Positions 32,490 to 43,012 of a DNA stretch of 64,000 bases are shown in pieces. The stretch is from Rhyzopertha dominica. Its lineage: Eukaryota > Arthropoda > Insecta > Coleoptera > Bostrichidae. A program made the translations under genes and the position numbers. Every line of letters begins with the position of its first letter. Positions within the stretch are counted from its first letter, which is position 1. The stretch is taken from NCBI GenBank assembly GCA_025024175.1, contig QCXZ01000086.1, forward strand, positions 12,242,245 through 12,306,244, written 5' to 3'. The notes under the pieces were generated by a model that saw only the letters and a list, made by a program, of their open reading frames with translations, was not told the origin of the DNA and did no database searches.

Positions 32490-33012
32490 GCACGCGTTGT
32501 TACAATTTTTAAATGTTCTATTATTAATTGTGCCATATTGCTAGAGATGGGTGATCCCATTGCTATTTCATCTATTTGTTTATAAAAGTTGTTCTTAAAT
32601 TGGAAATAATTTGAAAACAATGTAAAGTTTAATGCTTTTATAAATCCTGTCTGCGATATTTGTATATTGTTCCAATTTGTTGCCATAATGGGTTCTATTA
32701 ATGTTATTGTTATATTAGTATATAGAGTAGTTACATGATTATGTGGTTATTTGGAATATATATGTTAGAAATTTTGTTGTTAAATTGGAAAGTTTTTAAT
32801 GTAAAATTGGTTTTTTATTAATTATGGTTTTTTAAAATACTCTTTAAGTATTTTGTCATGTTGTATGTTGGTGCTTTTATGCTGTTTATTATAGGTCTGA
32901 GAGGGATATTGGGTTTGTGCATCTTTGGTTGTCCGTATATTTTTGTGGGTAATGCATTATATATTATAAGTTTGTAAGCTGTTTCGTTAGATACATATTG
33001 CTGTTTATCCAT
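32490..33012 (-). pseudogene. Penelope-like element reverse transcriptase fragment
   Basis: Minus strand: LPTKIYGQPKMHKPNIPLRP and SPTYN-like APTYNMTKYLKSIL near 32900, then WNNIQISQTGFIKALNFTLF and FYKQIDEIAMGSPISSNMAQ near 32560. The GLPKxHKP...LRPI and QIDGxAMGSPLSP blocks are hallmarks of Penelope RTs. Frames are broken between 32690 and 32818. The catalytic YxDD and GIY-YIG endonuclease are missing. The frame runs on into unrelated DNA at about 32500. Confidence 0.85.
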
Positions 33013-33450
33013 TATTGCATCATTACGTTGTTTTTACGTTGTGTCGTGTTTGTAATCATATATTGGAAATGGTTAAGAAAAGGTTTTTTTTTCAAACAAT
33101 GATACATGCAGTTTGTAGCATTTAAGATTTTATTCATAATATTTTGCAATATTTAGTTTTTACAGTTTAAATACAAAAAAAAGAATGTATTGTTCTTATT
33201 CCATTTTACAGATTTAGTAGTCGAACATTTAATTTTTGCGTGTTATAAAGGTGTTAAGTACATAAATTTGAATAAAATAAAAGCACTTGGTTGTTCACAG
33301 TATTTGATAATTACTTACACAGATCTGTTTTGACACCCGCACCTAGAGGGGATGCCACAACCAGAGGTTGACACTTCTTAGGTTCGATTTTTCATCCCTC
33401 ACCTTTTTGTGTATTTGTAACATTGTTTCACATTCTTTAGATTAACTTTG
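33013..33450. other. Penelope-associated non-coding DNA
   Basis: AT-rich. It contains an inverted copy (33309-33335, around ATAATTACTTACACAGATCTG) of the sequence around the hammerhead-like motif at 33457-33500, so the two probably belong to pseudo-LTRs or termini of Penelope copies. No ORF is supported. Confidence 0.5.
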
Positions 33451-33456
33451 TCTTTA

Positions 33457-33500
33457 TACTCTGAAGAAGAACTAAAATGTTCGAAACAGATCTGTAAGTA
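33457..33500 (+). ncRNA. Minimal hammerhead-ribozyme-like motif (Penelope type)
   Basis: In order: helix I strand TACT (33457-33460), core CTGAAGA (33461-33467), helix II GAAC/GTTC closing TAAAAT (33469-33482), core GAAA (33483-33486), helix III ACA/TGT closing GATC (33486-33495), A at the cleavage position (33496), helix I strand AGTA (33497-33500). All conserved hammerhead core bases are present. Penelope-like elements are known to carry such minimal hammerheads in their terminal repeats. The strand is opposite to the RT fragment, so it may belong to a second copy. Confidence 0.6.
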
Positions 33501-33688
33501 ATTATTAAATATTACGAAACAACTAAGTACTTTTATTTTATTTATATAAAATGTTTTACTGCAAGTTGAATCAGTGAATGTTCCTACAAATAAATAAATG
33601 ATAAATATGAGTTTTATAAACGAGGACATTATTTACAGGGACCTATTTCACAATAGTCTACAAATGAGATAATATATATAGTATAATA

Positions 33689-33904
33689 GAGTCCACCCAC
33701 TTTGAAATAAACATATTGAGTTATCAAAAATCTATCACTCAGGGTTTTGACCCGTAACGTGTTAAGGGGGCATTACAGGCATTTTAATTATGTTTGCATT
33801 TACATCAGTTTCCCTCCCTTGGCATTATGTAAATAGACCCGCCTGTTGCAATTACGAGATCTGCACAGTTATACTGACATGATCATTTCAAAGTGGGTGA
33901 GCTC
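33689..33904. mobile_element. 216-bp MITE with TA duplication
   Basis: The left end GAGTCCACCCACTTTGAAAT and the complement of the right end GAGCTCACCCACTTTGAAAT differ at two positions. TA flanks both ends (33687-33688, 33905-33906). This suggests a Tc1/mariner-mobilised element. No ORF. Confidence 0.7.
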
Positions 33905-33969
33905 TATATAATACATCTAATCTATGATAATACACCAAAAATACGTCAGTTTTCTAAAGCCACAACTAC

Positions 33970-34014
33970 CTAATTATCTAAAAATCTACAGTCTGCTAAT
34001 ATAGGACTAGATAT
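33970..34014 (-). pseudogene. THAP/DDE transposase, carboxyl-terminal piece
   Basis: Minus frame: SSPILADCRFLDN and a stop, continuing exactly from ...IIACAITNI at 53011 when the gypsy provirus (34015-53010) and one ATAT copy are removed. ACA-(L/I)-x-N-x-SP is a usual ending for this DDE_Tnp_4 family. This small piece is the main proof of where the provirus inserted. Confidence 0.75.
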
Positions 34015-34532
34015 TGTCAAAAAGCAAATATTTTTCCAAATTCACTTTTATTATTCACAATAGGTAATCTCGTAACAACGCGCTAAATTTCATTTTTTAA
34101 CGTAATAGCTCAGCATTTTCACGTAAATGTAAGCATTTCTACGTTCATCGTACTTCCCTCAGCAAAATTAGCGTCGAACGACCCTAGTGACGTATGGGCA
34201 ATTTGCCCTATAAATACTCGGTTTTTACAATTGGGAGGCAGTCTTAGGACAGCCTTCGAAGGAAGTCATTTCTCTGGCCAAGAACTACCCTCCAGGACTA
34301 TGTAAGTCGTTTTAATTGTAATTATCTACTTTATTGTTTTATACATTATTCTCTGTTTTAATGTACACCTTAATTTTATGTTACTTAGCTCTAATAAATG
34401 TGTGTTAGATTCGACCTCTCTCGCATCACTCCTTCCAGTTCCCAGCCTTCTGTTTCAGGGATCTAGTGTGGTGTAGTGTTTGGTGCAGGTTAACCAGTGG
34501 ACCGGGTCGCATCCTACTTCCAGGGCGCGACA
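34015..34532 (+). repeat. 5' LTR of the gypsy provirus
   Basis: TGTCAAAAAGC...GGGCGCGACA. TATAAATA at 34209-34216 is the likely promoter box and AATAAA at 34393-34398 the polyadenylation signal. The sequence TTGTGGTGGAGGCGCC follows, with the primer-binding site probably starting at one of its TGG words. A 25-base segment present in the 3' LTR (52633-52657) is missing here. Confidence 0.92.
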
Positions 34533-34751
34533 TTGTGGTGGAGGCGCCGTTCGAACCCCAGGTGCCATTGAGGAGATGAGGTAAACCCGTCAACCTAAAA
34601 TTACCATTCCTATAGTATCCCATTTTTCCTACTATAGTAAAGAAAGATACTGGAGGGTCAATCATTGCCAGTTGGGGCTTAAGATGGGACTTAGCACTTA
34701 CAACAAAAAGAGCCTGATTGTCGATGGTGCCCGAGGAGTCAACTAATTCCA
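34533..34751 (+). other. Gypsy leader, part 1
   Basis: Non-coding leader from the primer-binding site to the TTAA target of the piggyBac insertion. It resumes at 37345. The minus-strand frame at 34426-34752 crosses the LTR and is a shadow. Confidence 0.7.
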
Positions 34752-34755
34752 TTAA

Positions 34756-37340
34756 CCCTTAGTAGCCTGATTTACGAAAGTGATTTATATTTAATATTAC
34801 TGTGTTTGCTTGAGGGTCTAGATAAAGGAAAAAATAGCTAAAAAAATCACAATAATTATTTTACATATTTATTTAGAAAAAAAACAAGTATCAATTTTGA
34901 TACTTCAGGCATTAACGCCATAAAGAAATCAGATATACCTATGCATGAAATAATGCGAAACATTGATTGTTTTTATTATCGCATAACGACACTACACTTT
35001 TTACAGAACCAGGAGGTAAGTTTCCTACAATTATTAAATTTACACTTATTTCTAGAATCCATAAATATTTTTTCATGACCAATACAATCGCAACGCACGT
35101 CAGTAGAAGGTAGTACTTGTACACCTGTCCGGGGTCTTTTAGAAGGTACTGTAGTGTCTTGTCGACTATTGGTACTGGGTCTTCACCTTTTATTTTTCGA
35201 GTGACTTTGATATCTACATAAAGTATCGGCAAGCTCAGTTCTAAAATCTGCTAACTTCATAATATTCTTCTGAAGTTTTCCTTTCATTGTATTTACCTTT
35301 TTGTATAGTACCCAAGCATTGATGACAGTCATGTCTAACAAGTGGTAGAAGAGCCTGGTTGTCCACTTTCTCGACTTTATGCGGATGCGGTATCGGCCAA
35401 TGAAGCTATCCATCAAATCAACGCCGCCCATGTGTTCATTATATTTTTTTATGACCCGAGGACATGATACTTGAACATTGGCCTTTAGTTTTTTTTTCGT
35501 AGCGGGTTATAGTATCCGCTGGTTCAGCGACAACATACGTGGAAAGTAATAGTACTTGTTTGTTGTCTTTCCAACTTGTGGCCGAAAATTCGTGGCCTTC
35601 GTGAGAGGCCGCATATTCGTGATATGTTCCTCTGGGTACGTTAGACTTCATAATGTCCCGTTTCTCCGGCAACTTGCACGACTTTCCAAGCCTGTTTCTC
35701 TGTACTGTTCCAAGACAATAAATACCTTCGTTGGTCAAGTAATGTAGCAGAGGAATATTCGTATAAAAATTGTCAAAATAAGTTATATGATTGACGTGCC
35801 TTGGTACTGGTCGTAACAATCGAATAACTGTATTCGATACAGCTCCGAGGTCTGGTTCGCCAGGTAAACGGTCTATGTCCTTAGCTCCTGAGTAAATCTC
35901 AAAACTGTAGGCATACCCAGACAGAGAGCATAAAACGTATAATTTGAATCCCCACTTATGGGGCTTGTTGGGTAAGTATTGTTTTATAAAATGTTTAATT
36001 TTAGTTGAACACATTTGCTCGTCTAGTGATAGACAATGCTCAAATGGTACATTAATAAATTTCTTGTTCAAATAGTCTATCACTCGTATTACTTTATGCA
36101 GTCTGCCGTGCTGGGGATGATCAATGGGCAAATGTTTAGAGTCATCATTCATGTGAAAAATTTGTCGAATTTTATCAAATCTGTTGCGATTCATTGTTTG
36201 TGCTATGGGTTCAAACTTTGTAATGTTTGACCAGTATGACCTGACACTAGGATAATGATATACACTAGTAAAAATAAGAATTCCAATAAATTTACGTAAT
36301 TCTAAGACAGTTACAGGTTCTGTAAGGTTGGGATTCTTTTGGAAGGCATATTTATTTGACTCGTCCACTAGAGATCTCAAAATTTCTTCACCGAAAAAAT
36401 AAGAAAAAAACTGAAAAGGAGTGTCTAAGTTCATAATTTCTTGTGAATACTCAGTGTTTCCAGCAAACTGGAAAGCATTTTGGACTATGTCCATATTCTT
36501 TGCTCTCCACACTAAGTTTCTAGAGTTGAAAGGTGCAGTTTGCAGGTTGTTCTGGCTGCTGGTTGTAAGAGTTGGGCTTCGTTCAACAGTCTCTAAATTA
36601 TGTTGCATGTCGGTATCTACGTTTGCTGCAGGTGGATCTGCATCCAAGTTTGGGTCAGTGGGAAAATTACCTACATGCTCTTCATCTTCTAGCTCCATCA
36701 GACGGTCTCTTTGGCTCGAATAATAGTGTATGTCATCTTCATTGTCGGTGGAATCGTCTTCCGAAATTTCACCATTTTCTAACCGCTTCAATATGCTCTC
36801 AATCTCTTCTGGTCGCATTTTTGATAAATTTCTATAATAAAATAAAAATAAAAGTAATCCCAACACCAAGCTATGCAGAAAAATAATGAATCGGAAGTTC
36901 AAAAAGTTTTTATAGCTAAAGAATTAGTAGGTAGGTTTTATGTAGGGCGGAATGCCTGAAGTATTAAAATTGATACTCACAGAAATAGCACTAGTTTCTT
37001 CAAGTAAAACATGCACTCGCAAAAAATAATTATATCATAGCGAAAATAACGTATTCACTTACCTCAAAAGTATTTATATTCTTCAGAAAAAGAAAATATA
37101 TCAAATTTGTATTCAACAAAACTTTTAGTAAAATGTGTTTACTTGATCACTTTGCCGCGCAAGTAATATGTCATAGATAAAATAAAACAATAATGACATT
37201 TGATTTTTTTTAAATTTCGTTGGAAAGAATATTATGCAACAGTAAAATACCTACAGCCAACCTATAAAAAAAACTAATAGTAATGTGAACATTCGGTTTA
37301 AACGATTGGTATCAAAATTGAAACTGTAGGTTATTAAGGG
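34756..37340 (-). mobile_element. piggyBac element, 2.6 kb
   Basis: Left TIR CCCTTAGTAGCC (34756-34767) and right TIR GGTTATTAAGGG (37329-37340, complement CCCTTAATAACC). TTAA is present on both sides (34752-34755, 37341-37344), as always for piggyBac. It contains one degenerate transposase on the minus strand. It is inserted in the leader of the gypsy provirus. Confidence 0.93.
34976..36818 (-). pseudogene. piggyBac transposase (DDE_Tnp_1_7), frameshifted
   Basis: Probable start MRPEEIESILKRLENGEISE at 36818; upstream codons in the same open frame have a hydrophobic non-family sequence and are probably 5' UTR. Acidic amino region, then NRFDKIRQIFHMNDD, LSLDEQMCSTKIKHFIKQY, GFKLYVLCSLSGYAYSFEIY, ITYFDNFYTNIPLLHYL and GGVDLMDSFIGRYRIRIKSR. 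These hold the three catalytic Asp (SLDEQ, YFDNF, GGVDLMD). The carboxyl zinc finger KCKFNNC...FCKKC lies near 35000. Three frame changes occur: in the A9 run near 35486, near 35225 and near 35110. The amino 440 residues are uninterrupted. Confidence 0.92.
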
Positions 37341-37344
37341 TTAA

Positions 37345-37759
37345 CAAAGACGGCTCTTGGCGTTGTTAGAGCGGAGACTCTATAAGCCTCTCAGTCTGGT
37401 GCCAAAAGTATCAATCAATACTTTAGTAAATCTCCTTATCATGCCCAAAAAATATAGGCCAGGAAAGCGGGAACGCGACGCGCTCAGACCAGGCAGCCAG
37501 ACCCCCAACCCCGATCACCCCGCACCATTTGAATAAAACCACGATGGACTCCAGTAAGTTATCAGAGGAAACCCGAGCCCTCTTCCTTAGACTTTTTGAC
37601 CCAGACAACTAATTACTACACCTAATACCCTGTTTTTAATGATGCGATATAGGTCAATTTGCTAGCATACGTTTATGATAATAGATGCATATCAGGTATA
37701 TCTTAACAAGTAAGGCACAAGGTATATAGGATAGGTAGTATTATAAGGTAAGGTAGGAT
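37345..37759 (+). other. Gypsy leader, part 2, with two tiny ORFs and a splice-donor-like site
   Basis: ATG frames at 37441-37536 (31 codons, MPKKYRPGKRERDALRPGSQ start, basic and Pro-rich) and 37544-37612 (22 codons, MDSSKLSEETRALFLRL start). The second ATG is followed within 10 bases by A/GTAAGT, a strong donor consensus (37553-37559). The arrangement suggests a spliced subgenomic env message using this ATG; see the env entry. Confidence 0.5.
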
Positions 37760-38960
37760 ATGAACGCTGATAAAAGGGTTACTAGAAATCAAGTAAAGAA
37801 AGGTAAGGACGAAATAGAAGACTTTAACCCTGTATTCAGAAGCACGGAATTTGAAATCGACGCGTTCACACCAACAAACGCACCAAAAAGAAGCCCACCG
37901 ACAACACCAACAATCCCACCAACAGGTCCAAACCCATCAACAGGCGCTTGTCACAAAATTACTCTTCAATTGACGCAGAAAGAGCCAGTTCTTCAAACAA
38001 TACCACCTCGCCACCTCTTTTTAATCCAAGCTCGGACGTCCCAGCCACATTTATTCGCCAATACGAACAATCCGCAGCCTGCAATGGCTGGAACGACACG
38101 TACAAAATTAATTACTCGGTACGTTTTTGACAGGAGCTGCCAACATATGGTACGATGGCTATATAGCCAGACCGAACAAACATCAGAAAGTATGAAAGGA
38201 AATGAAAGAAGATTTTATCAAAGAGTTTTAACAGTGGACAGCCTCTCCGGAAGCTAAAATTCCTACTGAACACCAGAAAACAGTCTGATAAAGAAGATAT
38301 CAAACACTATTACTACGACTTGGTAACACTGGCGAACGAGGTCGATCCGAAGATGCCATTCGAAACTTTCCGTGACCACTTCGAGAATGGTCTGCATCCG
38401 TCTTACTACGAAACTTATTACCTAATGAGTAATAACGTAACGAGTGCAGAGCAACTGAAAGATTTAGTGCTACGGCTGAGCGACATACGCGAAAGAGCCT
38501 TGGTAGCACAAATGACAGCCTAAACAAGCTTGCTAACCCTGTCAGACCAAGAACCGATCCCGCAGCAAACACACAGAAACATAAGCAGCGGAAGGCTTAA
38601 TAATTACAACCCAGGGCGAGGCAGATTTCAACCACACAGGCAACCGAGAGATTACAATCGCAATCAGCGACCCAGAGGAGGTCGTGGCTATTGGCGAGGT
38701 TCCTCCAGAGGAAATGGCAGAATCTTCACCAGATCTCGCTCAAGAGGCCGCTATAATATGCCAAACAGGAGGTGCCCCGATGGAAGACCCAGGTGCACAA
38801 ATTGCAATAGATGTGGCCACTATGCGGGTCGCTGCCGATCAAGATCCAATACCCCACAAAGAAGAGTGTCCGAAGAAAGGCCGAGAACCCCAAACGGGAC
38901 TGGACGGCACGAGTAAACAGTCCCACCGATGTCGCCCTGCACCAGTCCAATACAGGGACT
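37760..38960 (+). pseudogene. gag: Gag of the gypsy provirus
   Basis: The start MNADKRVTRNQVKKGKDEIE is at 37760. A Pro/Thr-rich linker follows, then after a frame change near 37945 a capsid-like region (PLFNPSSDVPATFIRQYEQS; later HYYYDLVTLANEVDPKMPFE and LKDLVLRLSDIRERAL). A basic RG-rich domain (RGGRGYWRGSSRGNGRIF) and a single zinc knuckle CTNCNRCGHYAGRC near 38795 follow. Frame changes near 37945, 38130, 38250 and 38525 break it. Gag binds genomic RNA and forms particles; this copy could not. Confidence 0.85.
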
Positions 38961-41900
38961 ACTAGTGACCTGCATCCAGTCCTTATAGTAAAAGGCAGAA
39001 TCAATAGCCACTTGAAAACAGAAATAATACTAGATACAGGATGCAGTCGCAATATAATAAGCAAAAATACAGTAGAAACACTAAGGATACCCGTCAAATC
39101 ATGCAAACACANACTACGTACAGCAGGTGNACACGCAATCCAAGCAACAGGAGAAGTAACAGTAACCATCGAATTTAATGGATACTCCACTACCTGCAAA
39201 GCTTTATGCACGGACTCCCCAAGGATCTAATACTAGGGACAACATTCCTAAGAAATAACAACGCTCTAATAAATTTTAGTGCATCACCAGTATCCTTCCA
39301 GAAGGACCAAAACTACACAGAACTTACTTTCCAAAATGGGTAAATCAACAACGCATCAACGGTCTCCACCAACACGGAGAACGATAAAAAATTCAAACTG
39401 GTGAGCGAAAAAGACTACATCATCAGACCGAATGTAGAAGTCGAAATTAAGCTAAAGTGTCCGGGACTAGAAAACAGCGAAACTGAACAAACCATTTTTA
39501 AGGAGGGCGAAGAATTCCTCAGGAAACGAGGTATAATTGTAACATCCCCTGTGATGATGAAAAACGGAAACATTTACATTACACTAGTAACGAAAAAATA
39601 TATCCGACAAAAGATATACAAAGGCACAACGGTAGGGTATCTCCACCAACAAGAATTAAGCGGAATAAGCTCAGTCCTGCTATACACCGAAAAAAGCCAG
39701 GAACAGGTTACACAAGAAGACCACAACATCGATAACGACATCTCCGAAGAAACTAAAAGAAATTTACGGCCACGGCTAGAGGAATATAAGGATTTATTCT
39801 CCAAATCAGCAAAGTATATGGGTAAAACGGATCTAGTAGAACACGAAATCGACGTGCAAGGATCACAACCTCTGCGCAGTAAACCCTACAAGGTGTCCCA
39901 AAGAGAAAGAGATATAATCGATACACAAATCTACGAAATGTTGGAAAACAACATTATTCGCCCGAGCCATTCACCATGGGCCAGCCCAGTTGTACTTGTC
40001 AAAAAGAAAACTGGAGACATCAGATTTTGTGTGGACTACCGTAAATTAAACAGTGTTACCAGAAATCCCAAATATTGACGATATCCTGACATATTTGGGT
40101 AAGGCAAAATACTTTTCAACGCTGGACATGTTCAGCGGATACAAATCAAAGAAGACTCAAAACAATACACAGCTTTTACAGTTCAAGGACACGGATTATA
40201 CGAATTCAACGTACTTAGCTTCGGGTTATGCAATGCACCAGCTACATTCCAAAATTTGGCAAAGGTTTTCAAGGGATGAAATGGAAAGAAGTACTACTTT
40301 ATCTAGATGACATTATTATTTTTTCAGAAACAGAATCGGAACACCTAGAAAAATTAACAAAAGTTTTCAATAGGCTAAGAAATGCAGGATTAACACTGCG
40401 ACCGGAAAATGCAAGTATATGAAAAAAGAGATTAAACTTTTGGGCTACATCGTAAGCGAAAAAGGGTTACTACCAGACGATACGAAAATTCAGGCCGTTC
40501 GAAACCTCCCAACGCCAAAAAACGTAAAGGACATCCAAAGCTTCATCGGGTTATGCAACTCCTACAGAAAATTTATAAAAAATTTCTTACAAATTGCAGC
40601 ACCGCTAAATAAATTAATCAAGAAGGAAGTCGAATTTATATGGACCGAAGAACAAAACCATGCTTTCAATACGCTGAAAGAAAAACTGACATCTCCACCA
40701 GTTCTACATCATTTCAACCCGAACGAAGGATGTGAACTCCGGGTAGATGCGAGCACGTCAGGAATTGGAGCAGTATTATTGCAAAAAGATGAAGAAGAGC
40801 AATTACATCCCATCGCATACATAATTAGAAGCTTCACCAAGGCTGAGAAAAACTATACCATAACAGAATTGGAAGGATTGGCCGCAATATGGGCCTTGGG
40901 GTAATTAAGACGCTTAATATATGGGAGACCATTCTGTATTGTAATAGATTACCACGCATTATGCTGGATAAAATCAATAAAAGATCCAACAGGCAGATTA
41001 GCGAGATGGTCACTTAAACTTTCCGAATATGACTATACCATAGTGCACAAAAATGGTGTAGCCATTAGGGTGCGGACTGCCTGTCACGAAATCAGTAATA
41101 AAGCCAGTCATACCCCCAAATAAAGGAAATTGAAGAAATACCAACCTACCTGTTAGAAAACACGGATGTAGCCAAATTGCAAAACGAGGATCCGGAAATA
41201 CATCAACTCATACAAGCCATCAATGACCCATTACAAGCAGCATCAATCGGCGTTGCTAAAAGAGCTAAGAATTTTCGCATAATCGATGGCGTTCTGTATA
41301 AAGCAAACACAAGTCCAATAGGATTGGATAATCTTTAGGTAATTCCAAAAGCATTAATACACGAAATTATTTATTCCCATCATTCGGAACCATTAGCAGG
41401 ACACTTGGGTACCGCAAAAACATGGAATAAAATTAAAAACAGATTTTACTGGACTGGAATGCAGAAGGATATCGAAAACTTCGTCAAAGATTGCCCGGAC
41501 TGTCAAGCAAGAAAGGGACAACAGAATAAAAAACAGTTGGCCTATTACAACCAATACCAGTCGGCACACCGTTCGAAAAAGTGGGAATCGACATCCTGGG
41601 ACCATTTAGAAAGAGCAGGGAAGGGAAAACCGTAATCATAGTGGCCACAGACTACGCAGCAAGATGGGCGGAAACGGAAGCACTACCAAATGGCAAAGCA
41701 ACACCCGTAGCAAAGTTTATTTTAGAAAGAATAATAACAAAGCATGGAGCACCACGTCACCTATTGAGTGACAGGGGAAAAGTGTTTCAATCAGAACTAC
41801 TACAAGAATTACTAAAAATTATGGGAACAACAAGCAATTTCACTACGGCTTACCATCCAAGTTGCAATGGGCTCACAGAAAGACTTAACAAAACCTTGGC

Positions 41901-42898
41901 GGATATGATATCGATATACACCAACACAAACCAGACGGATTGGGACGAATATTTGCCGCACGTGACTTTCGCCTACAATACAGCTAAACAGGAAACTACA
42001 AGATATTCTCCCTTCATGTTGGTTTACGGAGGAGAACCGGTACTACCAACAGAAGCAAATCTAATGGAAAATACATCGAACATGGATGCATCGCAAATAA
42101 GGGTGAAGCTTTAGCAGCAAGAAGTTTAGCGATTGAAAATATCAAGAAAAGGCAAGAAACGGATAAAAAGAGGTACGATAGTGTCATATATTGAATTTAT
42201 TCTAAATTCATTTAATTAGGTCGTTACACATTCTAGAACAGAACGTTTACTAAATATGTCAGCATTTTTGTATCATTGCACTTCCCGCTAGCACCGAGTA
42301 CAATGCTAGCGAAGCATTATGACGTATTAGCAAGTTGAGTATAAATACGCGGATAAATCAATCGTGAGGAACTGGGGAATAACTTAGGGTACTGCGCAAT
42401 GTAAAACGTTGTCCCTCTGGCAGGAGCTAGCCCTCCTAGCACAATGTAAGTAACAAGGTAAATTATCCAGTAGTCATTCTAATATATTTCTGTGTTACAG
42501 TTATTAATGTGTATTTTGTTACTTGTTTTACAGATCTCTTTGTTAATAAATAGTTAGAACCTAAGTCGTATCTCTCCTGCCTTCGGCCCTATTTCTCTGT
42601 TTCAGGTCTCCTCAGGTGATCTCTAGCTCAACGGCGCACAACCCAAGACCGAGGGTTGTGACAATAGCAAACATAGACACATTGAGTTTAAAGAGGGCGA
42701 TCAGTGAGAAAGGTGGGAAGAAGTGAAAAATTACTTCTGAGGTGGTTTGGACCATACTGCATAACAAGAAAAGTATCGGATGTAGACCACGAAGTGCAAA
42801 AAGGACCTTCACAAAAGTGTAAAAAAGACATAGTGCACGTGAGCCGTATTCTACCATATTATGATCCATGGACACACGTAGTAGTGCCGGAAAAATAA
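38961..42898 (+). pseudogene. pol: Pol of the gypsy provirus (protease, RT, RNase H, integrase), split by a solo LTR
   Basis: Protease ILDTGCSRNIISK near 39030 keeps the DTG triad. [34 protein letters not shown] near 40040, a damaged stretch near 40075-40260, then [20 protein letters not shown] near 40300 with intact LDD. RNase H: LRVDASTSGIGAVLLQKDEE near 40740. Integrase: HH at HHSEPLAGHLG and CPDCQARKG near 41500, WESTSWDHLERAGKG in one frame versus VGIDILGPF in the other, CC/DDE residues around ATDYAARW and LLSDRGKVF, Glu in GLTERLNKTL. The carboxyl GPY/F-like RWFGPYCI module lies after the solo LTR at 42750. At least six frame changes. Confidence 0.9.
42182..42663 (+). repeat. Solo LTR of a related gypsy family, ATAG duplication
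   Basis: TGTCATATATT...GGGTTGTGACA, 482 bases, flanked by ATAG (42178-42181 and 42664-42667). It has TATAAATA (42340-42347) and AATAAATAG near 42545. It shares ends and the layout of TATA, poly(A) signal and TCTGTTTCAGG with the host provirus LTR, so it comes from a sister family. Internal sequence has been lost by LTR-LTR recombination. It interrupts the integrase tail. Confidence 0.92.
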
Positions 42899-43012
42899 AA
42901 AGAACGTTGTGTAGCATTACTGATAAACAATGGACTATAAAGTTTATACATTACAAAACTTGACTAAAGTAAAGTGCGCGAAAACTAGCATTAGACATTG
43001 CTATTTTGTAGG

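Noticed and set aside
34533..34563. Long match of the gypsy primer site to a tRNA T-arm (GTTCGAACCCC)
   Set aside because: The spacing from the T-loop-like word to the CCA end is too short for a tRNA 3' end, so only the TGG-type start is credible.
34426..34752. 108-codon minus-strand ORF
   Set aside because: It spans the gypsy LTR end and leader on the wrong strand; shadow frame.
35556..36723. Several plus-strand ORFs of 60-104 codons
   Set aside because: All are shadows of the piggyBac transposase.
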